From: Lantana camara
Lineage: Eukaryota; Streptophyta; Magnoliopsida; Lamiales; Verbenaceae
DNA length: 64,000 nucleotides
NCBI GenBank assembly: GCA_037501455.1
Contig: CM074858.1
Span: 37,135,001-37,199,000 of the forward strand
Direction: 5' to 3'
Made by a program: the position numbers and the translations under genes. The notes under the pieces are model-generated. The model was not told the origin of the DNA, searched no databases, and saw only the letters and a program-made list of their open reading frames with translations. This document shows, in pieces, positions 10,971 to 21,890 of this stretch; position 1 is the stretch's first letter, and each line of letters opens with the position of its first letter.

Positions 10971-12176
10971 CTAATCCAAGCGAGCACTGAACCCGTCAAA
11001 CTTGGCCTCCAACTCGGCCTCCCACGCGTCGAATCGCTCATCTACATAATGTGCCAAATCTTCAACTCTAGCGATAACGGTGGTCAAATCAGCCTTCAAT
11101 CCTGCTAGTTCTGCAAGTACGCCTCTCAAAGTCACGGGAGTGTCGTCACTAGGCTCGGCAACAACAGGTGCAGGATTGCGAAGAACCACAAACTCATCAT
11201 CAGGCCGGTCAGGAATCCGAGCCAAGAGCTCCTTCTGCCTCGCAGAAAGCTCATCGAACCGGGCTATCCCCCAGTTGGACATCTGCCAGAAACGATCTCT
11301 CTCACGGATCGGTCACCATGGCAAAATCCTATTCTTCAACTCTCCACTCTCCCAAGGTATAGCTAAGCCTACGGTCTCCAAATACTCTGGACCAATATGT
11401 CCAAAACTAATACACAAAGCCCCTCTCGGTCTCCAGTTCATCCCTCTAGCAAACATCGTCACAAAGCCTCCATAAGCAATCGTGCCCGTCACACTCCCAG
11501 CACTCTGCTGCAGCTTCTAAAAGAACTCGATCGTTCCACTGAACTTAATACCTTCCTTCATCAAATACATGATGCCCAACTCAGTTTTTGTAATATGGCT
11601 ATCTCTCCTATATCTGGCACAGAATCCCAGGGCTAAAATCCTATGGACTAGTACCCATGTCAACGAATCAAAATAGCTGTCATGCATGTACCGGGAGGAA
11701 TAACTAGGGACACCCTCCCTCAAGGGAAAGGATCTCCACACCTCCTCTCGCTGAGTCTAGCTCCATCGGGGTAAAGAAGTGGTGGCATTAGCCAGAAACC
11801 GAAGAATATCTCTTATCCTGCTCACACTCTAAGTCCGAGTTTCCATATCATCAAGAGTGAAGGTCAAAGTGTTCTCCACCGGATCAAAATTCATTGTATG
11901 GAAGAAAGCAGCGGTCATAGCTCCATAGGTCATATCCCTCCTCTCAAGGAAAGGTAGCCAACCTATGTTGTCGAATAGCCTCTTCACTTCATCCCAAACC
12001 TCCAATCTATCCATCCGTTCGAAAAACTTAGTACCCACAATATTCCTTGTTGGATTCCTTTGGAAAGGGTTCCCAAAGACATTAACTGTTACGTCATCCG
12101 ACCCAAAAGGTTGGTGGTCTAGTCTGGACGAGGTAGTGAAAGGTTCCGGGACTCTAGAGCACTTAGTGCGACCCAT
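10971..12176 (-). pseudogene. Envelope-like ATHILA ORF-1 gene, broken by in-frame stops
   Basis: The frame stays open apart from four stops (11829-11831, 11757-11759, 11517-11519 and 11313-11315), with no frameshift. It would encode about 400 residues. Residues near the start include a F-ERMDRLEVWDEVKRLF stretch and an AFFHTMNFD stretch, which resemble the ATHILA ORF-1 family, long discussed as envelope-like in Athila retrotransposons. The C-terminal 90 residues look coiled-coil (LAGLKADLTTVIARVEDLA). No signal peptide or clear membrane segment is visible. I place the start at 12176 (ATGGGTCGC) because a splice acceptor, TTTGATTTAG|G, lies just before it; the frame can be extended to 12224. 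Its role in the parent family is unproven. Confidence 0.65.
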
Positions 12177-12181
12177 TGTAC

Positions 12182-12606
12182 CTAAATCAAACAATGATAG
12201 AAAAGAAAAGCACAAAGAAATCAATCACAATTCACATGGACAATTCATCAAACACCCTGTGTGCTTAAGCCTAGTGAGTGAGTCCTAACTCAAGTTCTTC
12301 ACTCTATCCAATCTCAAATTCACACTAGATTAATTACTATAATTTAAGCTCACAATTCTCTACCTTTAATTCCTAAATTCAAAAACAAGGCTACCTAGAA
12401 CTTTAGGATTCTTAAAAAATTTAACCCATTTCAAGTTAACTTCAATTTAAAGCATCAATCCTAATTCTAGCATAGTTAATCTCTCAAAATTCATCAATTT
12501 AATCTCATAGTGATCTCTAGCATGCAAATCAATCCTAATTCTCATCCATTAGATTGGAAAATTTTGGCTCCAATAATTACTCTAAGACAAAGGAATGGTG
12601 ACTTAC
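12182..12606 (-). other. Predicted 425-nt leader intron before the envelope-like gene
   Basis: On the minus strand the donor is CAAA|GTAAGT (12606-12601). The acceptor TTTGATTTAG|G ends at 12182 after a pyrimidine-rich tract. The coding ATG follows six bases later. It fits a short non-coding exon downstream of the internal TATA box. Confidence 0.5.
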
Positions 12607-12727
12607 TTTGATTCACAAGAGAGTAAGAATGTAACTTGGAGGGGAAGCTTCTTGCTTGTTAATTGAAGATGATTGACCCAAGGGAACAATTGAAACTCTA
12701 GTAAGGTAGGATTAGTGGGTACAAGTG

Positions 12728-12735
12728 TATTTATA
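12728..12735 (-). promoter_or_regulatory. Predicted internal TATA box for the envelope-like gene
   Basis: The minus-strand TATAAATA lies about 120 bp upstream of the predicted donor and about 95 bp downstream of a palindrome cluster. This copies the layout of the LTR promoter (cluster, then TATA, then leader). Confidence 0.5.
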
Positions 12736-12828
12736 GGTTTGGGGGAAAGAAAACCGAAATTGGGTAGGACAAGACTTAGATTAACCCTAAAAATGTGTGC
12801 CTAAAATCCAATTTACGCTAGTCGGACC

Positions 12829-13030
12829 GGTAACGGGTGTTATCGGTCTTCCTAAGAAAAGGGGTAACGGGTGTTAACCCCTGTCGGCCAAGACGCCTGT
12901 GTCCATTAACGGGCGTTACCAAAAATAACTGATGGGGTGTAACGCTCGTTACCTTTAGTACCCGGTGCGTCTGATCTCATTAACGGGCGTTACCAAAAAA
13001 ATAACAGCAATGGTGTAACGCCCTTTACTT
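12829..13030. repeat. Internal palindrome cluster of the Athila-like element
   Basis: Six units of the same type as in the LTRs occur here, e.g. GGTAACGGGTGTTATC, GGGGTAACGGGTGTTAACCCC, TTAACGGGCGTTACC (twice) and GTAACGCTCGTTACC. The surrounding sequence does not otherwise look like a copy of the LTR. Confidence 0.8.
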
Positions 13031-13432
13031 ATAATTCTGCCCAAAACTTATTTAAAACACAAACACACAACTAATAGTGCTCAATCACGTCAATTAACTG
13101 AAATTAACTCATAGTATTCAATAAAATCACAGTGCACTTATAACAATTCATATCAAGAAAGACAATCAAACCATGCACAAGCATATGAACAAATTAAATG
13201 GACCTCAGTATTAACAATGACGCTCAAATCACGGCCCTCGCACCATCAAGATCTTGGCTACCTAGTAAACCATCACGTGACCTACAACGAGAGAGACAAC
13301 TCAATTATTACGAGAAAACGAGGACGACAGAATTGAAAACAACGGAAACAAAAACAAAATAAAAGAAAAGAAAAAGGGAAAAGTTAGTTCTAAGTTATAG
13401 TTGTTGGCTTGACTACAGGAACCAATCTGGGA

Positions 13433-14380
13433 TTAGCAATTCCCAAGCAACGAGTCACAAGGAGTGACCTTGTTCTTGTCACTCACAAACCCAGAGCTTG
13501 ATCTCCAAGTATATAAATCCAGAACATCCTTCATTCTTGCTCTCTGAAACTTCGTTTCTCTTTGCCAATCAACTGCATCTCTTTGCTCCCTAAATAGAGT
13601 CTCTCCGACTGGTGTATCATTGACAACCTTAATCATGCAACACTTATCTGGAATTGCGGGTGGTGTCCTGGAACCAAAGTTCCTGAACTCCATTCTTTCA
13701 TCTCCTATTTTGAACGTGAGCCGTCCATTCTGAACATCAATATCTGCTCCAGCCGTAGCCAGAAACGGTCTTCCAAGTATCAATGGCATCCTCTCATCGC
13801 TCTCAATATCAAGAACTACAAAATCAGTAGGAATGTGAAATTTTCCAACTTTTACCAAAATGTCTTCCAAAATTCATGTCGGATATTTCACCGAACTATC
13901 TGCTAGTTGGAGTGTCATATTCGTCGGCGTGAGCTCCTTAACTCCTAATTTCCTGCAACTAGACAATGGAATTAAACTCACACTAGCTCCTAAATCACAT
14001 AAAACATTATGAAATTGCAAAGAACCAATAGTAAGGGGAATTGAAAAACTCCCTGGATCTTTAAGCTTCGGAGGAAGCCTATGCTGAATAATAGCACTGC
14101 ATTCCTCAGTAAGTATCACAGTAGTGAAGTTCTTAAGCTTCTCCTTGCTTGGAATCACCTCTTGAATCACTTCTTCCTCCAAATTCTCATTCTTAAAATC
14201 AATTTTCTCTTCAGCCTTCTCAAGTACTCCTTTTTCAAGCACAACCTCCTTAACATCCGGACTTACACACTCGTTCGGACCTTCTTTATCTCTATTGTCT
14301 CCTACAAATATGGCCTGGCATTGCTCCTTCGGATTGTTTTCAGTTTGGCTTGGTAGCATTCCTGGGCCCCTCAAATTCAA
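13433..14380 (-). pseudogene. Athila-like retroviral-type aspartic protease region
   Basis: The upstream 168 codons hold an acidic linker, then a protease half-site LCDLGASVSLIPLS whose DLGAS replaces the usual DTG/DSG, as is common in Athila proteins. One in-frame TGA (13874-13876) follows. The frame then continues with the flap and second half, including VVLDIESD, PLILGRPFLATAGADIDV and GRLTFKIGDE. It ends at 13433 where Athila pol would normally carry on into reverse transcriptase. The protease would cut the Gag polyprotein. The frame can be read upstream of 14380 towards gag, so gag and pro were probably one frame. Confidence 0.85.
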
Positions 14381-14433
14381 AGATTGGGCAATCTGATCTC
14401 CAAAGTTTTGGTCTGATTTACCACTTGATCTAC

Positions 14434-15596
14434 TTAGGCTTCTAACTTCAGATGTCGACCCATAGACAGGGTTAGGAACTTTTCACGCGCGACCTCCCAA
14501 CCCTGCTTTTGCCCCTGCTGAGGTGGTGTAACATTAAATTGGGCTGGTGGTCGTGGTTGAAATTGCTGCCTAGGTTGGAACTGTGGTCTAGGTTGGGGTG
14601 GTTGTTGAACATTCTGATTGTTAGACCATAACAAATGAGGGTGGTTCTTCCATCCTGGATTGTAGGTGTTTGAGTAGGGATCATTTGCTGGTTGAAGTTA
14701 TTTGCGTACTTCACCTGCTCTTGCACGTGTTCTCCTGCATTGGTATGAGGACACATATTAAAATCATGTGGAACACTACAGATTTGACATGTTACCTGAA
14801 CTGGTTGGGACTGTATCCCAACTACATTAACAGTTAGTTGGTCCAATTTCTTGTTAAGCGCTTCGAATTTAACATTGATGGCGGTTAAGCCATCTAACTC
14901 TATGGCTCCTGTTTGCACCTTCGCTGGTTGCGAATGGTTCCTTTCATACACAAAAACCTCGTTCTGTGACATATTATCCAATAACTCAGTAGCAACTACT
15001 TCAGATTTGGCTAAGAATGATCCGCCAGCTGCGGCATTCATCACTCCTCTAAAGGTAGGGGACATCCCATTGTAAAAAGTCTGAATCAATAACCAACCAG
15101 GAATTCCGTGATGTGGACACTTCTTCTGCAAATCCTTAAATCTCTCCCAAGCTTCATTGAAAGACTCTCCATCCAACTGCCCAAAACCTTGGATATCATT
15201 CCTGTACTTCGTGGTTTTGCTAAGTGGAAAGAACTTTACTAGGAAAGCCTGAGATAATGCTGCCCAAGTCTGAAAGGATTCATTTGGGACAGCACTCAGC
15301 CATGCTTTAGCTCGATCCCTAAGTGAAAAGGGAAAAAGCCTAACTCGGATAGCATCACTAGTGACATTATGAATTTTGAAGGTGTCACAAACTTCCAAAA
15401 AATACTCCAAGTGTGAAGTTGGATCCTCCAAAGATAATCCTAGAAACGGATTATTTGGCAACAAATTTATGATAGCTGGTTTAATCTCAAAGTTGTTTGC
15501 TGCAATCGGGAGACGAGTTATAGTTTGAATTGCTCCAGCTTGCGGTACATTATAATCTCTTATAGCCGGTGGTGGTGGTGGGTCTACTTCAGCCAT
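14434..15596 (-). pseudogene. gag: Athila-like gag (capsid and nucleocapsid), frameshifted near its end
   Basis: The first 300 or so residues form a typical plant gypsy Gag. After a proline-rich start (MAEVDPPPPPAIRDY) comes the capsid core with PNNPFLGLSLEDPTSHLEYF, RDRAKAWLSAVP, FLVKFFP and FNEAWERFKDLQKKCPHHGIPGWLLIQTFYNGM. A segment with CQICSVPHDFNMCP is a remnant zinc-knuckle-like motif. Near 14690 the frame shifts: the Pro/Gln-rich tail (LLWSNNQNVQQPPQPRPQFQPR) continues in another frame to 14434, where a second shift leads into the protease frame. The start at 15596 gives the conserved N-terminus and follows a 245-bp leader after the primer-binding site. Confidence 0.88.
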
Positions 15597-15841
15597 CGGT
15601 AAAGCAATTGGTTTCTTCTCCTTCTTATGTCTTCTCCTAATAGCACTCAGTGTTCTCTCAATTTTTGGATCGTATGGAACTAACTCAGGATCTTGAGATC
15701 TTCACATGCACTGTAAACCTGCACAAGGAAAAAGAATTCTTCAGTCCCATTCCACAGTAACAAGGATAATGAACACAAAGTAAAGTAATAGTCTAAAGCA
15801 CTAGATCAAAATAATTGAGTAATACTGACTTAAAACGCCTT
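15597..15841 (-). other. Leader between primer-binding site and gag (Athila-like)
   Basis: A non-coding leader of 245 bp. Nothing beyond its position is recognisable. Confidence 0.6.
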
Positions 15842-15858
15842 CCCCGGCAACGTCGCCA
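15842..15858 (-). other. Primer-binding site, tRNA-Asp type
   Basis: The minus-strand TGGCGACGTTGCCGGGG matches the complement of the plant tRNA-Asp(GUC) 3' end (TGGCGCCGTTGCCGGGG) with one mismatch. It sits just inside the 5' LTR. Confidence 0.85.
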
Positions 15859-15864
15859 AAAACT

Positions 15865-17360
15865 TGTTGTAACGGATTTTACTACAGTTAAAAACCAATC
15901 GTACAAGTGTACATTACATACCCGTAGCACAAGAGGATCGAACCCACAGGGAAGGGAAATTAATCACTACTCTCTATTTCTCTCTAATCTAAAGACTTAA
16001 CGGAAGCAATGGTTATTTCTATTAATCTACTGATGAAGAAATTAACAAATAACTAAATTAAAATTGCAATTAACAACATAACAAACGAATTAACTCAATA
16101 AACTAAACAGCTAGGGGAAAAAGCTTTGAATCATACAATCAAGAGCTAAAGTGATACTCGTTTGACAAGTGTAATTCTACAACCTAGTCACTTATATTTG
16201 AATTACCCTCTCTCGAGGTATAACCAAGTGCTTAATTAGTGTTCAATGTTGCTCTCGCAATGTCCAATAGTTAATTAAACCATAGGAACAAGACTAGTGT
16301 AATTCAGTATTCTAGCGGCTTGGCATGGAATATGATTACTGATGTATAAGCTAGGACCAAATTTCTTTGTACCCTACAACTTACAAGTATTGAAAACCCT
16401 TTAAATTACCATCACTCTTTCGATCTATAGGTAATTGCGACACATGCTACGGGTGATCAAGCCATCGCAAGTCAGTTCAAACCAGTTCTCAAACTAAGAA
16501 TTAACACAAGTCATTCAAGCTTCTCATCAAATATCCATCATGCAATCATCATCACTTCCCCCTAGCCCTAGATACTTAGCTACTGATAATTGAAGCAAAA
16601 ATCATAAAACTAAAGGAAATTGCATTAAAATGAAGCATCGTCAAAGAATCTAAACAAAGTCTAACAATTAAACTCATAAACATTCAGCAATACTCAAAAA
16701 CGAAACTAGCATATGTAACTAAAACTAAAATGAAAGTAATTCGTTTGGAAATTAAAGTAACAATAAAACCAAATATTGTTCTCGGAATTTAATCCTGTCG
16801 TCTTCTCGAATTCTCTGAAAATCTTCTGAACTTCTGAGTCTTCTTCCAAACCCTAGGTCTTGACTTGGAAAAGAAACTCTTTTTCTCTGTCTAACTCTCT
16901 TTTTTTTTCTCTCTGAACCTCCTCCTCCCCTAAAGACTCCAAAATGCACATATGTAGCAGCACTAGGAGATTTCTCACCGCCCTAGGTAACAGGCGTTAC
17001 CTATATTTGCCTTGCTCCGGTTAACGCCCGTTAATGACCTAAAATCGCCATAACGCTTTTACTGGTAACGGGCATTACCAATTTTCTTCTATATAGGGGT
17101 AACGGACGTTACCCCTCTGTTCTCGCCAAAACCTGTCCTCCTGTGGCCAGTAACGGGAGTTACTCCTTGTGTACTGCTAAATGGTAACGGGAGTTACCAC
17201 TTTTTCTCTAAAAAAATGCGTGAAATCGCTCTGCTTCGCCGTTTCATAACTCCAACTCTTTTAACACCTGAACAGAGTCAAATAAACACATAAACGCATC
17301 AAACAACACCAGAATATAATCTATTTAACGTTTAAAATCATGCAATTTCTACACACAATA
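15865..17360 (-). repeat. 5' LTR of the Athila-like element
   Basis: A 1,496-bp partner of 7897-9393. The end next to the target repeat reads ACACACAATA where the partner has ACACAACA. The palindrome cluster (16986-17199) and purine-rich leader are retained. Confidence 0.9.
16986..17199. repeat. Palindrome cluster in the Athila-like 5' LTR
   Basis: The same six units as at 9019-9232, but with independent changes, e.g. GGTAACAGGCGTTACC and GGGGTAACGGACGTTACCCC, so several dyads are closer to perfect than in the partner. Confidence 0.8.
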
Positions 17361-19875
17361 ATATACTACGTGGGGACACAAACCACTAACTTAAAGATAC
17401 ATGAGGCAATGGGATAGGCATGGAACTCCTCATCATCAAACTATAAAGATCCTTAACGTAGGATCAAATCATTCAACGATCACCACCAAGACCTGTGAGT
17501 TGAAGTAAGTGGGAGAAAAGAAAGGCCAAGTCGGGAAGACTTAAGGATTATATCAGGCTCGGGACCAGATCCAAGACGTGTTAAAAGCTTCCCAACTAAG
17601 ATGTATAGAATGGAGAGTCGTCAACTATGTGGTTTGATAACGGGGCCATGTAAGGAAGCTTAATTCATACAACTATAAGTGAGGATCAACGGATGGATGT
17701 AAAGTAAAGATAGCAAGGAGCATTGAAGAATTCGAGTTGTATCATTTTCTCAGGACTTCAGGATACGGTGATACAAGGAGGCAAACAAGGATTGCAAAGC
17801 AACACCAACGATCGAAGAATGCTCAACCTTGCAACCTATGCTCGCAACATCGAAATTAAAGGATAAAATATCGTGTTAAAACCACTGCTAAGGTGACAGG
17901 TTCATTGCATTCATAGCACGTGCATCATACATCGTTTTGAATTATTTAAATTCTTACCATGTGAACTTTAATATGATAGTTGCTAATTTGTTGTGGCATA
18001 TTCCTTTTGTTGAATTATGTGCTTTGATGCTATAATTGATGATTTGGCATTGCATATCCTTAGTTGGGATTATGTGCTACACGCGTTTGGCATTTTAACC
18101 CAAAATGCATCGTTTTAGCATTTACTTGTTACGTTGCCTTTCCCCTGCGACACTTCCAACAAAGTTTTTCTTAATAAAGATGAAGAAAAGTGTTTGGTTA
18201 ATAGGATTTAGACAGAGATGAGAATGAGATTTCAGAAACTAAGGGTTGGAGTGGATTCCGGGATGTTCAGATCGGACAAGAAAAGAAAGTGGGATTCCGA
18301 ACTTCAAGAGGATTAAAAGAGAAAATTTGGGAAGCAAAGAATCTGGGATGCTATTCTAATCAATCACCTCAAAGTGAATGTAAGTAATACACCGAACACA
18401 TTTCCTAACGACAACTGCTCATTCCAAGAAGATCAAGAGTTCCGATTAAAGGATAATGGCTAGAGTTTAACATGAGAAGGCGGAAATTTTTAAGGGGAAG
18501 AGCAGGACCAAGAGACAAACTTAAATTCAAGATTGTGATCGAAGAAGTATTTTAGTAGGTACAACGGAAATGCAAACCATGGAAGACCTGAAAGCTCTAA
18601 TGATAGGGATAGGAAAGAATAAGATAGTCTATCAATCTAGGATCTTCAAAGTGGAGATAAGTTTTGCTGAGGGAGAACCAAGAAAGACAACATCGACGAT
18701 CTACTGTTAGGAGACACATACAAACTCAGCTTTTCAAGTTGAAATGACTGATTCTCTACACAACCGTGTCTCCAATTTTGAAGATGAAGGAATTAGGAGG
18801 AAGCTTCTGCTGAACTTTAGGTCAGCTCAGGAGAAAGGAAACAAGATCAAATTATCATATTCCGAGATGGAGACAATAAAGGAATTGGAGATAAGAGAAA
18901 TAAAAAAGGTGGTGTTTATTAGAGAAGTTGGGTCAAACTTCGAGAACCATCAAGAAGGTTCTATCTTCTATTAGGGAATTAAATGGGATGGAACCGAATG
19001 CACGCTTAAAGGTTGGAAGAGGACAAAGGGATAATTTAAATAAAAGATGGGGAAAAGAGATCCACGAAGAGATTGATCTAAACTATGGGAACCGATGGCC
19101 TCAACTTGACTAGGAAAGGATTCATGAAGAAGTAAACTGTAATGATGATGATCCTAAGATGGGAGTCGAACTTTAATGGTCGTTGAAAGTAGTCACTGTT
19201 GAGTATGGTGGATTCAGGCATGGCAAATATAGAAAGTTTAAACTTGACTCAAGGGATGAATGTTCTAAAGGTATGTGGAAGGAGACAGAGTTCGGTTAAT
19301 CAAGTAGTTGGTTGCACTAAGAGAATATTTATAGGTTGACAATGAGAGAGCGAAAAGAGATCAATGACCATCACTTCCAAAAGGCTTAATCCAATTCCAA
19401 GAACTTCACCAAACTGACGAAGGTAATCAGGGGGTAAGAATTAGAACAGAATCAAGGACAGAATCAACAGAGGGTCTATCTTCTTTTCGACCGAATATAT
19501 GCTAGATATATTAAAGACAGGTCAAGAACTAAGCTAACTTCTAGGTCAGGTAATACTTTTGGATCATGAAGTTGTCAACTTCAAATTTCCCTATTACGGT
19601 GAACGGTGAACGGATCATGAAGTTGTCAAATTCTAGTGTATGCATACATGTAATTTTAACTTGAGCCATTTCTCGATGTTATATGCTATGCTATTTGGTT
19701 ATATAAATTATTCCTTGTTATGTTTGTTATTTAATTTATATTTACTACCTGCTCTTTGTGTGGTGGTTGGGATTATTAATTGTTGTGTACGATGTTTTGC
19801 TACTTTCCGCTTGTGATTGCTCTGTGTTGTGCTTGTTGCTCGGGAGTATTGGAAACTCCCTTACCTTGTTGTTTG

Positions 19876-19965
19876 CGAGAGATGGGGTTCTCTCTTTGTT
19901 GTTTGTGAGAGATGGGGTTCTCTCTTTGTTGGTTGTGAGAGACGGCGTTCTCTCCTAGTTACTCA
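19876..19965 (+). repeat. 30-bp tandem triplicate with hairpin potential
   Basis: Three units (19876, 19906, 19936) of GAGAGATGGGGTTCTCTC plus a TTTGTTGTTTGT spacer. Each has a GAGAGA/TCTCTC stem around a GGGG loop. The third unit is varied (GACGGCG). An inverted, related set is at 6946-7025 in element E. Confidence 0.8.
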
Positions 19966-20216
19966 AAAGACGGGGATCTTTCGTTGCTTGTTGCCTGTTT
20001 AGGCCACCTCTGGTGGAAGCTTAGTTCTCGGGTGTTGCGGTTTCTCGATGACACGAGGGTCGTGATCGTGGTACTGTGAAGATCTCCTTATTGCTTGAAG
20101 ACCTAGCCCGAACTAATTCCTGTTGGGGACATGCTAACCCCGTGTGGCATGAACACGGGAAAGTTTTGCTTAGAGTCCAGTACTCGAGGCAGTGGACCTG
20201 AGGACAGGTCCTTCTT

Positions 20217-20228
20217 AAGGGGGAGAGG
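20217..20228 (+). other. Polypurine tract of element D
   Basis: AAGGGGGAGAGG directly precedes the LTR start TGTGACGCCCC at 20230. Confidence 0.8.
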
Positions 20229-21189
20229 TTGTGACGCCCCGCGTCTCGTACGTACAAGTTTGTGCCACGTGTGGATTTATTTTCCGTATTCGTATTTAAT
20301 TTCATATTTAAATGATACATTTATTCGAATTCTATATTTATTATTTGCATCCTTATATGAATTATTTGAATTTATATGAAATAAATGGAATTATATGTCA
20401 AGAAAATGCCTAAAGTGAATATATGATATGAATTCTCATGGTTTGTGAATTTATGATACGTGACTTTAATTCTCGAGCATGATAATTTCTTGAATTATGT
20501 GATTTATGTGGCTCGAGGGCTTAATCATATGTTTTAAATTATTTTGGACTTAAGTGAAAGTTTGAATTTGGATCTATTTGTACGTTTTTAAAAGTTTCGG
20601 GCTTATGCAAAAAATAAGGCATTTTAGTACCTTTGTGCACTTTTTGGTGAACATCCTGAGCTCAGGAACTCGGATTCGAGTTCCGTCTTTGCCGTTGGAC
20701 TCGAATCAATGATTTAGAACCAATAGAACAAGCCTCATAATTTTTTGATGACGTTTCGACCCCGACGACATAGATTTTAGTCACGCCTACCTAAAACGCC
20801 CCTATGGCCTATAAGAAAGCTATGAAACCTATTCTTTTGTCCTTCTATTGACCTATATCAGATGTAACACTCCCATTCTCTCTCCCATAAGTTGAAAATT
20901 GGTCCAAGCACTCCAAGAAAGAAGGAAGGGAAGCATCAAGAACCCCATCTCCATTTTAGCCCATTTAATCTCAAGATCGAACCATTCTTTCTCAAATCTT
21001 TTAAGGTAAGTTAGGATTCTTAATCTGCACATTCTTGTGATCATTTTGCACCTAAGAAGCATGCTTAATGTTAGAGATACATGGATATCTACACTTGATG
21101 AATAGTTAAGGCATGTGAAGATTTTGAAGAGTATGTGCATCTCTTGCCTAGTATGAACTTATATGGTGATTTTTTTTCATGATTCTTCT

Positions 21190-21690
21190 GTGGGATTTTT
21201 GTGGTTTCAGTTGCTGCTTTTACCCATCTCTTGCTGTTGCTATTTTCTATGTATAGCAGGGGTAAATGATCAGATTTTTATGCAAGAGTTGAAGAATAAA
21301 TGCATGCTTTGTTTACTCCTTTCCTTGCCGGTTGATGCTTGATCTATGTGATTGATTTGGGGACCCTTTCATGATCATTTTTGCTTCTCTTTTGTTGCTG
21401 CGTTGCTTCTCTTTTGCTACTGTTGTTGTTAATGTATATGAAACAGGGGTGTTAGTGCAAATTTCATGAAAGAAAAGATTAGAAAAAACTTGTGTCTTTG
21501 ATCTCCTCTTGCCGGTATGCAACGTGTGTGTTTGGGAGGCTGAAATTGTATGGTTTTGTGCCTTGTTTGTGTGGTTTCTTTGTTCTATTTCTTTCCCCTA
21601 CGTTGCTGCTATGATTATGGATGAAGAACAGGGGCGTTTATACTCATTTCCATGAAGATAATAAAGCAAACTTGGAGCCACGCCGGTGAC
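21190..21690 (+). repeat. Diverged tandem triplication, about 186-bp period
   Basis: The anchor CAGGGGY occurs at 21257, 21444 and 21629. Each copy has TTGCTG runs before it, an ATG-rich stretch after it and a GCCGGT mark further on (around 21328, 21509 and 21684). The copies differ a lot, so it is old. Confidence 0.5.
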
Positions 21691-21890
21691 AGCTTTCTCG
21701 CATGCGGGAGACACCGTCGTGTCTCTTTTGGCCCCAATTTCTATACCAAGACACGCCGGTGACTCCATTTGGTCTTAGGGAGAGACACGGTCGTGGCTAG
21801 CCCTGAAATTCTTGCCCTTTTCAGTTCTGTACCGAGACATGGCCGTTTCTCATTTTGTACTACCCAGGGGACATGGTCATGTCTCCCTTG
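21676..21890. repeat. Palindrome cluster in LTR D (GAGACACGGTCGTGTCTC type)
   Basis: Units include GGAGACACCGTCGTGTCTC, GAGAGACACGGTCGTGGC, GAGACATGGCCGTTTCTC and GGGACATGGTCATGTCTCCC. The arms GAGAC/GTCTC replace the GGGA/TCCC arms of LTRs F, E and J. Confidence 0.75.

Larger units (their letters stand above)
7897..17360 (-). mobile_element. Athila-like LTR retrotransposon lacking RT, RNase H and integrase
   Basis: A 9.46-kb element flanked by the direct repeat ATATA (7892-7896 and 17361-17365). Its LTRs are 7897-9393 and 15865-17360. The primer-binding site matches tRNA-Asp with one mismatch (15842-15858). In transcript order it has 5' LTR, leader, gag, protease, a non-coding stretch with a second promoter-like module, an envelope-like ORF-1 gene, a non-coding 3' region and the 3' LTR. 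Athila elements normally carry RT, RNase H and integrase between protease and the envelope-like gene. That block is absent, so it could move only with help from another element. It is inserted between the internal ends of elements E and D. Confidence 0.9.
17366..20229 (+). mobile_element. 3' internal part of element D, no recognisable coding domain
   Basis: This is assigned to an LTR element because it runs into a purine tract and a 3' LTR, and because its last 230 bp match element E. It is AG-rich with only short frames. The longest plausible one (18744-18974, 76 codons, Lys/Glu-rich) has no motif I recognise. Gag, RT and integrase signatures are absent, so it is either an eroded pol end, a long 3' untranslated region, or a non-autonomous element. 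Its 5' side is cut by the Athila-like insertion and does not continue in the same orientation at 7896. Confidence 0.55.

Noticed and set aside
11080..11475. Plus-strand 131-codon frame
   Set aside because: It is the shadow of the envelope-like gene on the minus strand, which has family-like sequence and this frame does not.
18744..19113. Lys/Glu-rich frames in the internal part of element D as gag or a new gene
   Set aside because: They are short, overlap in different frames and lack Gag, zinc-knuckle or protease motifs.
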